Shown here: positions 7,405 through 16,685 of the stretch, piece by piece
Numbering within the stretch: position 1 is the first letter of the stretch
How the letters are laid out: each line of letters starts with the position of its first letter
From: Paenibacillus thalictri
Lineage (GTDB): Bacteria > Bacillota > Bacilli > Paenibacillales > NBRC-103111
Length of the DNA stretch: 64,000 bases
Assembly (NCBI RefSeq): GCF_004307995.1
Contig: NZ_SIRE01000008.1
Location: 1 to 64,000 of the forward strand
Direction: 5' to 3'
Made by a program: the position numbers and the translations under genes
Notes under the pieces: generated by a model
What the model was told of the DNA's origin: nothing
Database searches by the model: none
The model's input: only the letters and a program-made list of their open reading frames with translations

Positions 7405-8883
7405 ATGTCTTTAATTAATGTGAGCAATCTGACTTTTGCCTATGACGGCAGTTACGATAATGTTTTTGAGGATGTCAATTTTCAAATCGATACCGAATGG
7501 AAATTGGGGTTTACGGGGCGCAACGGCAGGGGGAAAACAACGTTTCTTAACTTGCTGCTCGGGAAGTACGATTACCGCGGCACTATTTCCGCCAAGGTGA
7601 CCTTTGACTATTTCCCTTTTTATGTCGAAAATAAAGCACAAAATACAATCGATGTCATCAGCGACATCGTTCCCGACTACCTTCATTGGGAACTGATGCG
7701 TGAGCTCAATATGCTAAAGGTGTCTGATGACGTATTGTACCGGCCTTTCGATTCACTCTCGAATGGAGAGCAGACGAAAGTGCTGCTTGCCGCTTTATTT
7801 CTAAAGGAAAACAGCTTTTTGTTAATTGACGAACCGACCAATCACCTTGACATGAACGCCAGAAAACTGGTCGGCAAATATCTTAGCGGCAAATCGGGAT
7901 TTATACTGGTATCTCACGACAGGGCGTTTCTCGATCAGTGCGTGGACCATATCCTCTCGATCAATAAAACCGATATCGAGATCCAGAAAGGCAATTTCTC
8001 CGAGTGGTGGGAAAACAAAAAACGGCAGGATCATTATGAGCTTGCCGAAAATGAAAAGCTGAAAGGCGATATTAAACGCCTGTCGGAAGCGGCCAAACGA
8101 ACGAACAACTGGTCTCATGAAGTAGAAAAAACCAAAAATGGCACAAGAAATTCCGGCTCCAAGGTAGACAAAGGATATGTCGGCCATAAAGCAGCTAAAA
8201 TGATGAAGCGTTCCAAATCGATCGAGCAAAGACAACATAACGCCATTGAAGAAACGTCCAAACTTCTGAAAAACATCGAAACCTCGGAAAGCCTTAAAAT
8301 CGCACAGCTGGCTTATCATAAAAAGCAGCTTGTCGAGCTGGAACATGTATCAATTACGTACGGCGAAAAGAAGGTATGCGAGGATCTCAGCTTTACTATT
8401 GAGCAAGGAGACCGAATCGCGCTTGCAGGCAAAAACGGATCCGGCAAATCAAGCATCATCAAGCTGATATGCGGAGAGGATATCGGTTACACCGGGACAT
8501 TCCGGAGAGGAAGCCAGCTGCAAATTTCTTATGTTTCGCAGGACACTTCGCATCTGCAGGGCAATTTAACCGATTATGCCAGAAACAACGGGATTGATGA
8601 AAGCTTGTTTAAAGCGATTTTAAGAAAACTCGATTTTTCCAGAGTTCAATTTGAAAAGGACATTTCCGCTTATAGCGGCGGGCAAAAAAAGAAAGTGCTG
8701 ATCGCCAAAAGTTTAAGTGAGCAAGCGCATTTGCATGTTTGGGACGAACCGCTTAATTTTATCGATGTCATTTCGCGAATTCAAATCGAAGAGCTGCTGC
8801 TTGAATATCAGCCGACGCTGCTTTTTGTGGAGCACGATAGCGAGTTTTGCAAACATATTGCCACACAAGTTGTTGAACTTTAA
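7405..8883 (+). CDS. ABC-F type ribosome-protection ATPase (Lsa-like)
   Basis: The 492-residue soluble protein has two ATPase domains and no membrane segments. NBD1 has Walker A GRNGRGKTT (38-46), signature SNGEQ (about 118) and Walker B LLIDEPTNHLD (about 138). A lysine-rich linker follows, then NBD2 with Walker A GKNGSGKSS (about 341-349) and signature SGGQ (about 422), and the second catalytic site reads WDEPLNFID. Length, opening (FAYDGSYD) and motif details resemble Lsa-type proteins, which displace lincosamides, pleuromutilins and streptogramin A from the ribosome. GGGAGG precedes the ATG. The attenuator leader fits drug-inducible control. The drug range is not predictable. Confidence 0.85.
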   Translation: MSLINVSNLTFAYDGSYDNVFEDVNFQIDTEWKLGFTGRNGRGKTTFLNLLLGKYDYRGTISAKVTFDYFPFYVENKAQNTIDVISDIVPDYLHWELMRELNMLKVSDDVLYRPFDSLSNGEQTKVLLAALFLKENSFLLIDEPTNHLDMNARKLVGKYLSGKSGFILVSHDRAFLDQCVDHILSINKTDIEIQKGNFSEWWENKKRQDHYELAENEKLKGDIKRLSEAAKRTNNWSHEVEKTKNGTRNSGSKVDKGYVGHKAAKMMKRSKSIEQRQHNAIEETSKLLKNIETSESLKIAQLAYHKKQLVELEHVSITYGEKKVCEDLSFTIEQGDRIALAGKNGSGKSSIIKLICGEDIGYTGTFRRGSQLQISYVSQDTSHLQGNLTDYARNNGIDESLFKAILRKLDFSRVQFEKDISAYSGGQKKKVLIAKSLSEQAHLHVWDEPLNFIDVISRIQIEELLLEYQPTLLFVEHDSEFCKHIATQVVEL

Positions 8884-8905
8884 TGTCCATATGAGGTGAA
8901 AGAAA

Positions 8906-9412
8906 ATGGAACTGACTTTTCGTGAAGTAAAAACAGAGGCCGACGTGTTGTCCTTGGTGCAGCTGGCATCCGAGATTTGGAACGAATATTTTACCGCCAT
9001 TATCTCCAAGGAACAAATCGACTATATGCTGGCCAAGTTTCAATCGATTGAGGCTGTTACGGATCAAACCCGTAATCAAGGGTATGAGTATTACTTTATG
9101 GCCGTGAATGGCCGGAACGTAGGGTATATGGGGGTCAAACAAGAAGATGGCAAGCTTTTCTTAAGCAAATTTTATATCCAAAAAGAACATCGGGGTTTTG
9201 GTTATGCAAGCAAGGCCATGGAATTTTTGGTTCAATTGTGCGAGAAGAGAAAGTTAAGCGCGATCTGGCTTACCGTGAACCGCTACAATGACTCCACCGT
9301 CGCGGTATATGAGAAAAAAGGATTTAGGACCGTACGCACACAGGTGGCGGATATAGGAAATGGTTTTGTTATGGACGATTATGTCATGGAAAAAGCGATT
9401 GAATTGAACTAA
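8906..9412 (+). CDS. GNAT family N-acetyltransferase
   Basis: The predicted protein has 168 residues. LSKFYIQKEHRGFGYASKAM is acetyl-CoA motif A (about residues 88-107). WLTVNRYNDSTVAVYEKKGF is the C-terminal half typical of spermidine/diamine- or peptide-acetylating GNATs (N-x-x-A-x-x-x-Y-x-x-x-G-F). AGGTGAAAG precedes the ATG. It starts 22 bp after the ABC-F stop and may share its transcript. The substrate is unknown. Confidence 0.85.
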   Translation: MELTFREVKTEADVLSLVQLASEIWNEYFTAIISKEQIDYMLAKFQSIEAVTDQTRNQGYEYYFMAVNGRNVGYMGVKQEDGKLFLSKFYIQKEHRGFGYASKAMEFLVQLCEKRKLSAIWLTVNRYNDSTVAVYEKKGFRTVRTQVADIGNGFVMDDYVMEKAIELN

Positions 9413-9509
9413 TAGATGGATGAAAAAGCATTTTTTTCCGTATCATTATAAAGAGGAGTTTGCGTGTGAAGGCACATCCATTTTGTCCTAAAAAGGAGCT
9501 GTGGAAGAC

Positions 9510-9809
9510 ATGAAAGAAACAATTGACAAGGTTGTTTCGCTTGGCTTGGGGATTGTTATGGCCGGCAAGGAGCAGATTGAAAAAACAGTCGAAGATTTGG
9601 TGACGAAAGGTGAAGTGAACCGTTCCGAATCCAAAGCGCTGACAGATGAGCTGATCAAAAAGGGCGCGGAGACGCGGGAGCAAATCGAAGCGATGGCGAG
9701 GGAGCGCGTGCATGCCATCCTAGAAAGCATGCATCTGGCTACCAAGGAGGATATCGAGCGCATCGAGCGACGGTTGGATGCTTTGGAACGCAGCAGGGAA
9801 CGTGAGTAA
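9510..9809 (+). CDS. Phasin-like coiled-coil protein
   Basis: This is a 99-residue, highly charged protein. ETIDKVVSLGLGIVMAGKEQ is followed by long heptad-rich helices ending ERIERRLDALERS. This layout (short amphipathic start, then coiled coil) matches the phasin/poly(hydroxyalkanoate) granule-associated PhaF-type family often encoded next to UbiB/ABC1 kinases in Bacillales. AAAAGGAG supports ATG 9510; a GTG at 9501 is too close to it. The gene sits 30 bp before the kinase-like gene and is likely co-transcribed with it. The role in this organism is unknown. Confidence 0.65.
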   Translation: MKETIDKVVSLGLGIVMAGKEQIEKTVEDLVTKGEVNRSESKALTDELIKKGAETREQIEAMARERVHAILESMHLATKEDIERIERRLDALERSRERE

Positions 9810-9839
9810 ACCTATCGAAGACGAGTGAGGAGGCGGCCC

Positions 9840-11513
9840 ATGAGCGCAGGAAAACGAATCCGGCAGCTGCAGCGGTATCGCACGATCGCCGCGGCTTTTG
9901 CCCGCAACGGTCTGGGGTATGTTTCCGGAGAAATCGGACTGACCGAAAAACTGCAGTTTTTTCGGAGCGATGAGCGGAGAAGCGATCAGACTAAAAGCAT
10001 CGGCGAGCGTATCCGTTTGCTGCTGGAGGAGCTTGGTCCGACCTTTGTCAAGCTGGGTCAGCTTGCAAGCACTCGTCCGGATCTGATCCCGGGGGCTATT
10101 TTAGCGGAGCTGGAGCGGCTTCAGGATAATGTCCCCGCATTTTCGTACCGGGAAGCGTCCGACATCATTGAGCAGGAGCTGGGCGAAACGATCGAAAGCC
10201 TCTTTCTGCAGTTTGATGAAATACCTCTTGCAGCCGCTTCGATCGGGCAAGTTTACCGCGCCGTACTGAAAGACGGCACCCCCGTTGCCGTCAAGGTGCA
10301 GCGTCCTCATATTCGCATGGTGATCGAAACCGATCTGGACATTCTGAACGATTGGGCCCGATTGGCGGAAAATGGGCTGGAATGGGCGAGCAATTACCGG
10401 CTGCGGGATATCGTGGACGAATTGGGCAAAGCGCTGCGCGCCGAACTGGACTATACGACGGAAGCGCGCAACGCCGAAAAATTCGCAGACCAGTGCAAGA
10501 CGTGGAGAAATGTCCGTGTGCCCAAGGTACATTGGGATTACTGCACTAGCAAAGTGTTGACGATGGATTTTGTCGAAGGGATCAAATTGTCCGATCATGA
10601 GCAGCTTGACCGCACTGGTTTGGACCGCAAACTGCTCGCCGAACAGTTTGCCAAAACCATTTTGAACCAGGTGCTTGTCGAAGGTTTCTTTCATGGCGAT
10701 CCGCATCCGGGCAATGTGCTGGCGCTTACGGACGGCAGTCTTGTGCTGCTTGATTTCGGCATGGTCGGCCGGTTGACACCGGGAATGAAAAAGCACTTTG
10801 CTTCGTTTGTGATCGCTTTGCAAAAGAAAAGCTCCAAAGGCATTATTCGCGCGATTTCCAATATGGGCATTGTACCCGATGAAACGGATATCGAATTGCT
10901 GTACGCGGATGTCGAGGAAATGCGCGAAACTTATTATAAGGTGCCGCTCCATCAAGTGAGTATCGGGCAGGCCATCCGAGATTTGTTCGCTTTAGCGCTG
11001 CGGCACCGGATTCGAATGCCGTCGGAATTGACTTTATTGGGAAAAACGCTGCTGACGATGGAGGGGGTAGTGTCCGCTCTTGATCCGACATTCAGCGTTT
11101 TTGATGTGGCCGAGCCGTTCGGGAGAAAATTGCTTCTGGAACGGTTCAGCCCGCTGGAAATGGTAAAGATGTGGATGGAGGACCTGCCTGACTATGTGGA
11201 TTTGCTGAAAGAAATTCCCCTTGGCTTAAAGCAGTTGTCATCGGTCATGAGGAAAGGGCAGTTTCGGATAGAAGTTTCCGTGCCTCAGCTGGATGAACTG
11301 ATGAAAAAAATGGACCGGATCACCAACCGCTTGTCATTGAGCATCGTGCTGCTCTCGCTGAGCATTATGATGGTCGGTCTGATTATCGGCTCGGCAATAA
11401 GCCATTCCCAATCCATGCTGTGGCGTATTCCTGTCATTGAGATCGGGTTTATTGCCGCGATACTGATGTTTTTGTGGCTCCTTTATTTGATTGTACGTTC
11501 CGGCCGCTTCTAG
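9840..11513 (+). CDS. ABC1/UbiB (AarF) atypical kinase family protein
   Basis: The predicted protein has 557 residues. The N-terminal lobe has the KxGQ-type motif (FVKLGQLASTRPD, about residues 71-83) and AAASIGQVYRA, the alanine-rich loop that replaces a protein kinase glycine loop. VAVKVQRP holds the ATP-binding lysine. FHGDPHPGNVL and LLDFGMVGRL are the catalytic and DFG-like motifs. Two hydrophobic helices end the protein (about residues 500-550), so it is membrane-anchored. Relatives support quinone or lipid metabolism. GAGGAGG lies correctly before ATG 9840. Its stop overlaps the stop of the convergent MFS gene. Confidence 0.88.
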   Translation: MSAGKRIRQLQRYRTIAAAFARNGLGYVSGEIGLTEKLQFFRSDERRSDQTKSIGERIRLLLEELGPTFVKLGQLASTRPDLIPGAILAELERLQDNVPAFSYREASDIIEQELGETIESLFLQFDEIPLAAASIGQVYRAVLKDGTPVAVKVQRPHIRMVIETDLDILNDWARLAENGLEWASNYRLRDIVDELGKALRAELDYTTEARNAEKFADQCKTWRNVRVPKVHWDYCTSKVLTMDFVEGIKLSDHEQLDRTGLDRKLLAEQFAKTILNQVLVEGFFHGDPHPGNVLALTDGSLVLLDFGMVGRLTPGMKKHFASFVIALQKKSSKGIIRAISNMGIVPDETDIELLYADVEEMRETYYKVPLHQVSIGQAIRDLFALALRHRIRMPSELTLLGKTLLTMEGVVSALDPTFSVFDVAEPFGRKLLLERFSPLEMVKMWMEDLPDYVDLLKEIPLGLKQLSSVMRKGQFRIEVSVPQLDELMKKMDRITNRLSLSIVLLSLSIMMVGLIIGSAISHSQSMLWRIPVIEIGFIAAILMFLWLLYLIVRSGRF

Positions 11514-12904
11514 CTGCGGCCCTGCTCTTGCAACTGCCCCGATTCGCGTCTTCTCCAGCTTATCATCACCAGGCACAATGCGATAACCATGAGAACGATT
11601 CCCAGCGTTTGAAACCCCGCGGTGCTGAACTTGTCGCCCATAATGACGCTAAGCAGCAGGGAAGCGAGAATGGTTCCAAAGTATCTCGAGGTCATAAATA
11701 AACCGGATGAGACACCGATCATTTCTTTGGGCGAGCTTTTAAATAAAGCGGCCTGCATGCCGACATTATTAAACCCGCTGCCGAAACCAAACACGGCTAA
11801 TGCCAGGCACAGGCCGATTAACGACGAAGCCGAGTCCATCGTCACAACCCATATCGAACCAAAAGTCAGTAGTACGGCGGATACTAGCAGCACCGGGCGG
11901 GGACCCGATTTATCAATCCATCTTCCCGCAATCGGCGACGCGATCAGTGAGCACAGACCTAAGCTTAACATGAGCATGCCGGTATGCAGCTCGCTGATAT
12001 GGCGCACCATCTGCAGGTAGGAGGGAAGCCCGAAAAAAAGCGAATAAAAAAGCATATTAACAAGTATGAACTCGACATTGACCCACGTTAACGCAGGATA
12101 TTTGGCAAAGGTGCGCAAAGGGATAAAAGGGGACGCCGCCTTCAGTTCATGCCTGACGAAAGCGATCAGAATGACAAGTCCGAACAGTATGGCTACGGCA
12201 TGGCTTGACGAGATGTGCCCGGAAGATTTGGCTGAAAGCAGCCCGACAAGCAGGGCAATAAGTCCTGCTGCAAAAAGCAGGATCCCCGGCGCATCGATGA
12301 ATCGCCACCATGTACGCAAGGACATGCCGTTTGCCGCGGCCGCCGGCGGTTCATCACGGGGAATGGTTCTATAAGCCAATATAAAGCTTGCCACTGCAAA
12401 TGGAATATTGACGAGAAAGATCGCTTGCCAGTCCCACCAGTGAATCAGTATGCCGCCGACAAACGGGCCAAGAGCCGCCGCTCCCGATAAAAATATGGCC
12501 AGAACGGAAAGTGCGGTCGCTTGTTTCTCCGTAACATGGATACGTATGATGGCCATTCCGATCGCAACCATCATGCTGGTGCCGATGGATTGCATGATGC
12601 GGAACACGATAAGCCAGCCAAAACTTGGTGATAGCGGCGCCAATAACGATGCGATAAAAGCGACAACAAGTCCGGCAAGAAATATGTTCCTACGTCCGAA
12701 TAAATCGCCGGCTTTTCCCATGACGGGCTGGGCAATAGCGCTTGCAATGTAAAATGCAAATATAATCCAGGATACGGCGGTATATTCGAGATTGTATACA
12801 TGCTGCAAATTGGCTATTGCCACGGCAATCATCGAAGAGTTCAGCGGATTAAGCAATATGCCAAGTCCAATGGAAATCATCAGCCACCTGCTGTTAGGTT
12901 TCAT
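11510..12904 (-). CDS. MFS transporter, EmrB/QacA (DHA2) type
   Basis: The 464-residue integral membrane protein has about 14 hydrophobic segments. GKAGDLFGRRNIFL (about residues 65-78) is the loop 2-3 motif A of the major facilitator family. FLSGAAALGPFVGGIL matches motif C of drug:H+ antiporters. Such proteins export drugs or metabolites using the proton gradient. The ATG at 12904 follows GGGGGAT; an in-frame TTG 15 bp upstream overlaps that site. It is divergent from the LysR gene, which probably regulates it, and convergent with the UbiB-like gene (4-bp overlap at CTAG). Confidence 0.88.
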   Translation of the reverse strand: MKPNSRWLMISIGLGILLNPLNSSMIAVAIANLQHVYNLEYTAVSWIIFAFYIASAIAQPVMGKAGDLFGRRNIFLAGLVVAFIASLLAPLSPSFGWLIVFRIMQSIGTSMMVAIGMAIIRIHVTEKQATALSVLAIFLSGAAALGPFVGGILIHWWDWQAIFLVNIPFAVASFILAYRTIPRDEPPAAAANGMSLRTWWRFIDAPGILLFAAGLIALLVGLLSAKSSGHISSSHAVAILFGLVILIAFVRHELKAASPFIPLRTFAKYPALTWVNVEFILVNMLFYSLFFGLPSYLQMVRHISELHTGMLMLSLGLCSLIASPIAGRWIDKSGPRPVLLVSAVLLTFGSIWVVTMDSASSLIGLCLALAVFGFGSGFNNVGMQAALFKSSPKEMIGVSSGLFMTSRYFGTILASLLLSVIMGDKFSTAGFQTLGIVLMVIALCLVMISWRRRESGQLQEQGRS

Positions 12905-13003
12905 ATGTTTATCCCCCAAAAGTGTATTGATGACATCGTACTTGAAATCTTATATTTATTCCAACGCATTTTATGCTATGATTTTATTGATTTAAAGGAA
13001 TGA
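12905..13003. promoter_or_regulatory. Shared divergent promoter region of MFS and LysR genes
   Basis: A 99-bp AT-rich gap separates the divergent starts. LysR proteins usually bind between such genes at T-N11-A palindromes. ATTTATTCCAACGCATTTTAT is the most symmetrical-looking stretch, but I cannot single out one operator with confidence. Confidence 0.4.
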
Positions 13004-13918
13004 ATGGGGGCGCATAAGGAAATGGAACTGCTTCAGCTGCAATATTTTCTCGAAGTAGCCCGACTGGAGCATGTAACCGAAGCGGCACGAAGCTTGCACG
13101 TTACTCAATCGTCGCTTAGCAAGACGATACAGCGTCTGGAGGAGGATTTGGGAGTCCCATTGTTCGACCGGGTCGGGAGAAAACTGCGTTTAAACGAGTT
13201 CGGAAGCAGATTTCTGCGCCGGGCGGAAAGGGCGCTGTTTGAATTGGAGCAGGGGAAGCAGGAACTTTGCGATTTGTCCAGGCCGGAGCACGTCGCTCTT
13301 GAATTGGCGGTCACTACCGCAAGCGCGCTGCCCCATATCCTTCGTGAATTTCGAAAAAAACAGCCCAACATCCATTTTCATGTGCAGATGGTGAGCATGC
13401 AAGAAATGGTAACGCTGCTTCATAGGGGAGAGGTCGATTTTTGCTTGTCTTCGCCCCCTGTACAAGGAGATGACATCGAATGCCAAATCGTGTTTGTCGA
13501 TCCCATCGTTCTCGCCGTTCCGGCAGGACATCGGCTGGCGGCACGAAACCGCGTGTCGCTCTCCGATCTTAAGGACGAATGGTTTGTTGGCGTGAAGTTA
13601 GGTTTCGGTGCTCGTGATTTTGTGGATGCCGCATGCCGGGCGGCTGGATTTGAACCGAGATATGTGTATGAGGGAGATGAACCTGCAAGGCTGATTCCCC
13701 TTGTCGAAGCAGAGGTAGGCATCGCTTTTGTACCAAGCACCGCAAAGGATTCACGGGAACAGGTCAAATACCTTCAACTCGAAAACCACAAATTGGTGCG
13801 TGAAATTGCTCTAATATGGCATCGAAGCCGTTACATTTCACGGGCGGCACATGAATTCCGCGAGGTTGTCATCGAATATTTCGGGGCGAAATCTAGTGAG
13901 ACAAATCCGATAAAATAG
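13004..13918 (+). CDS. LysR family transcriptional regulator
   Basis: The predicted protein has about 304 residues. The N-terminal winged helix-turn-helix (LQYFLEVARLEHVTEAARSL, then TQSSLSKTIQRLEEDLG) covers about residues 8-65 and is standard LysR. The rest is the two-lobed periplasmic-binding-like effector domain. The start at 13004 has AAAGGA 3-5 nt upstream; ATG 13022 also fits the family's usual N-terminus (MELLQLQYF). It probably regulates the divergent MFS gene and itself in response to an unidentified ligand. Confidence 0.88.
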   Translation: MGAHKEMELLQLQYFLEVARLEHVTEAARSLHVTQSSLSKTIQRLEEDLGVPLFDRVGRKLRLNEFGSRFLRRAERALFELEQGKQELCDLSRPEHVALELAVTTASALPHILREFRKKQPNIHFHVQMVSMQEMVTLLHRGEVDFCLSSPPVQGDDIECQIVFVDPIVLAVPAGHRLAARNRVSLSDLKDEWFVGVKLGFGARDFVDAACRAAGFEPRYVYEGDEPARLIPLVEAEVGIAFVPSTAKDSREQVKYLQLENHKLVREIALIWHRSRYISRAAHEFREVVIEYFGAKSSETNPIK

Positions 13919-13997
13919 TTTTATCGATGTTTTCACTTCCCGGTGCCATAGACATTGTTTACTATTAAAACAAAAAGATAACGCGAGAGTGAATAAA

Positions 13998-14834
13998 ATG
14001 GACGCTAATCCGATTATTGCCGATATAATTAACCATCTAAAACAAATCAGCGGAGTGCGTGCGTTAGTTCTAGGCGGCTCCAGAGCCAGAGGAAACGATA
14101 CACCCGAATCGGACATTGATATTGGCATTTATTACGACTCCGGCACGGGCTTGGACATATCCGGGCTTCGCCAGGCGGCCGCGGAAATGGATGACGAACA
14201 TCGGGACGACCTGGTGACCGAACTTGGCGGCTGGGGACCGTGGATTAACGGCGGCGGCTGGTTGAAGGTGAGCGGAAAGCCGGTCGATCTGTTATTTCGT
14301 GACCTCGGCAAAGTGTCGAAGGTAATGGATCAATGCACCGCCGGAGAGATCACGATAGACTATCAGCCCGGGCATCCGCATGGATTTGTGAACTCGATTT
14401 ATTTTGCCGAGATTGCGTTGTGCAAGGTGCTGTGGGATCCTTCGGGCATAATCGGTGAGCTGAAAACCCGAACCGTACCCTATTCGTCAGCGATGCAAAA
14501 ATCGACTATCCAAACATTTTTCTGGGAGGCGGCATTTTCTCTAGACATCGGCCATAAAGGCGTCTACAAAAAAGATATATCTTATGTTGCCGGGTGCTGC
14601 TTTAGGGCGATATCCTGCTTGAATCAGGCATTGTTTGCCCTCAACGAAACGTACTGGATGAACGAAAAAGGCGCTGTCGCCATTGCCGGTTCGTTTCCCT
14701 TGGCGCCAAGCGGCTACTCGCAAAAAGTAAATAACATCTTTTCCTTGCTTACGGAAGAGCCGGACGGTTCAAGCCAAGCGCTAATGCTGCTGCGTGAGCT
14801 TATAGATGAGACCGGTCGTTTGTCGAAGTTATAG
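13998..14834 (+). CDS. Nucleotidyltransferase-fold protein (aminoglycoside-adenylyltransferase-like)
   Basis: The predicted protein has 278 residues. LVLGGSRARGNDTPESDIDI (about residues 23-42) is the polymerase-beta-type catalytic signature GS-x-AR-G...SDxD, with D39 and D41 as metal ligands. A helical C-terminal domain follows (FFWEAAFSLDIGHKGV). Relatives adenylylate antibiotics or other small molecules, or are toxin-antitoxin-like, but the substrate here is unknown. GAGAG lies 8 nt before ATG 13998; a GTG at 13989 overlaps it. The gene is followed after 30 bp by the GrpB protein gene. Confidence 0.8.
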   Translation: MDANPIIADIINHLKQISGVRALVLGGSRARGNDTPESDIDIGIYYDSGTGLDISGLRQAAAEMDDEHRDDLVTELGGWGPWINGGGWLKVSGKPVDLLFRDLGKVSKVMDQCTAGEITIDYQPGHPHGFVNSIYFAEIALCKVLWDPSGIIGELKTRTVPYSSAMQKSTIQTFFWEAAFSLDIGHKGVYKKDISYVAGCCFRAISCLNQALFALNETYWMNEKGAVAIAGSFPLAPSGYSQKVNNIFSLLTEEPDGSSQALMLLRELIDETGRLSKL

Positions 14835-14864
14835 GGGGCTTATTTCGCGGAGGAGGTCGATGGG

Positions 14865-15389
14865 ATGTATATCGTGGTAACAGATCATCGTGATCACTGG
14901 AAACAGCTGTTTAGCGAGGAGTCCCGGCGCATAAAACATATTTTCGGGAATGAGTTAATTGACATTCATCACATCGGCAGCACTGCGGTTCCAGGGCTCA
15001 AAGCCAAACCGATCATTGATATCATGCCGGTAGTCCGAAATATCGCTAAAGTCGATTCGTTTAACGATCAAATGGCAGGTCTTGGTTATGAATGTATGGG
15101 AGAGTTCGGCATGGAAGGAAGAAGGTATTTCCGCAAGGGCGGGGATCATCGTACTCATCAGGTGCACGTGTTTCAAGAGACTAATCGGGAGGATATTACC
15201 CGCCATTTGGCCGTAAGAGATTATCTCCGCATGCACCCCGATGAGGCAGATCGTTATGGGGACTTAAAAGCAAACCTCGCCAAACAGTTCCCCGAAAATG
15301 TGGAAGCTTATATGGACGGCAAAGACGCGTTTGTGAAAGAGATGGAGAAGAAGGCATTGCAATGGTACCAAACGGACCAAGAAAGTTAA
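14865..15389 (+). CDS. GrpB/UPF0157 family protein
   Basis: The predicted protein has 174 residues. IHHIGSTAVPGLKAKPIIDI (about residues 36-55) is the family signature: GS-T-AVPG-L-x-KP-x-x-DI. It is a nucleotidyltransferase-like fold with the GS and D-I metal motif. The biochemical role is unknown; several members have been tied to dephospho-CoA kinase fusions. GGAGG is found about 10 nt before the ATG. It is likely co-transcribed with the preceding nucleotidyltransferase. Confidence 0.85.
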   Translation: MYIVVTDHRDHWKQLFSEESRRIKHIFGNELIDIHHIGSTAVPGLKAKPIIDIMPVVRNIAKVDSFNDQMAGLGYECMGEFGMEGRRYFRKGGDHRTHQVHVFQETNREDITRHLAVRDYLRMHPDEADRYGDLKANLAKQFPENVEAYMDGKDAFVKEMEKKALQWYQTDQES

Positions 15390-15444
15390 ATACAACAAGT
15401 GATAGCGGCACGGCTGCCGCGGCAGCTAAAGGAGATCCATCGTA

Positions 15445-16455
15445 ATGAAATCTGACCGAATCAAAGTTCCTCCGGGATTTTGGGCGGGTCTGCAGCAGCT
15501 GGGAATTGCCCCTGACGACATAGCCCGTAAAGCGCGGCTGCCGCTCACCCTAATTACAGAATCGGCTGCCGTTACCGCATCCCAATATTTCGATATCTGG
15601 CAAGCCTATTCCGATCTCGTTGGTGATACAGCCAGCGCAATCATTAAACTTGTCACCGTTTTTGAGACGACGCAATACCCGCCGTCCGTCTTGGCGACCT
15701 ATCATGCTCGTGACTATCGCGACGCTCTGAACCGAATGGCCCGGTACAAACAATTGTGTCCCCCGGAGAGCTTGCGTATAACCGAAGAGGGGGAACGCTT
15801 TACAATAGAATTGGAGTGGAGGGACTGTGAGCATTCCGGACCACCTGTGCTCGTTGGAACTACGCTGGCTTTTCTTCTTGAGCTTGGCCGCCGGGGCACA
15901 GGCCGGCCAATACCTGCACGGTCCGTGGAATTTGCTCATTCGATGGGCGATGTACAAGCTCTTGAAGCGTACTTCGGCTGTCCTATCCGGATTGGCGCAA
16001 CCGCTAACCGGTTGACGCTGCACCGAAGCGATCTGGACCGCCCCTTTGTATCGTATAATAAAGAGCTGCTGGAGATTCTGACTCCCGTATTGGACCAAAC
16101 ATTAGATGAACATCGCAGCCGTTCAATTCCGGAGGTGGTCAAATGGATCTTGAAGCGCAGCTTATCCCGAGGCCGGCTTGATATCCGGGATGTGGCAAGT
16201 GAACTGGGCATGAGCGATCGTACCTTGCAGCGGCGACTTACCGAAGAAGGGGCCACTTTCAAGCAGCTGCTGACGCAAGCCCGGCATGAACAGGCGCGTG
16301 AATACTTGGCAAACCCCAAGCTTGAGATCAAAGAAGTGGCATTCTTAATCGGGTATGAAGACCAGAACTCGTTTTACCGCGCCTTCCGTCTTTGGGAAGG
16401 AGATACTCCGGCCCATTGGCGTTCCGAACATGTAAAGGCACATCCGCTGTCATAA
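15445..16455 (+). CDS. AraC family transcriptional regulator (OruR/VirS-like)
   Basis: The predicted protein has 336 residues. The N-terminal two-thirds is the arabinose-binding-like sensor domain of the OruR/ArgR-type AraC branch. The C-terminal two helix-turn-helix motifs (DIRDVASELGMSDRTLQRRL, then IKEVAFLIGYEDQNSFYRAF) occupy about residues 245-330. AAAGGAG precedes the ATG. No obvious target is adjacent except the SDR gene 230 bp downstream, which regulators of this branch often control; that link is inference. Confidence 0.87.
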   Translation: MKSDRIKVPPGFWAGLQQLGIAPDDIARKARLPLTLITESAAVTASQYFDIWQAYSDLVGDTASAIIKLVTVFETTQYPPSVLATYHARDYRDALNRMARYKQLCPPESLRITEEGERFTIELEWRDCEHSGPPVLVGTTLAFLLELGRRGTGRPIPARSVEFAHSMGDVQALEAYFGCPIRIGATANRLTLHRSDLDRPFVSYNKELLEILTPVLDQTLDEHRSRSIPEVVKWILKRSLSRGRLDIRDVASELGMSDRTLQRRLTEEGATFKQLLTQARHEQAREYLANPKLEIKEVAFLIGYEDQNSFYRAFRLWEGDTPAHWRSEHVKAHPLS

Positions 16456-16611
16456 AACACTGAACTTAGCTCCATCCATCACTTGGTATTCGCACTGCTC
16501 ATTGTGGCTATCGTCGGTGTATTTACTTACCTTAATCTGCTGCCGGCGATTTCCGGCTTGAGGACTTGGCGGGTTAAACAAGCATTTTGGCGCTGCATGC
16601 TAGTTACCTGA
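16456..16611 (+). pseudogene. Possible relic of a small membrane protein
   Basis: An open frame without a good start codon encodes one hydrophobic helix (HHLVFALLIVAIVGVFTYLN) and a short basic tail before a stop at 16609-16611. It looks like the end or fragment of a multi-helix membrane protein, but I do not recognise the family. Confidence 0.25.
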
Positions 16612-16685
16612 CGATCCGGACAAAGTAATATAATCTCTATCCGCAACTACAAAGATCTTGCAAGATCACAAAGGAGACATGTGTG

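Noticed and set aside
10101..10955. 284-codon minus-strand frame inside the UbiB-like gene
   Set aside because: Shadow frame; the plus strand encodes all kinase-family motifs.
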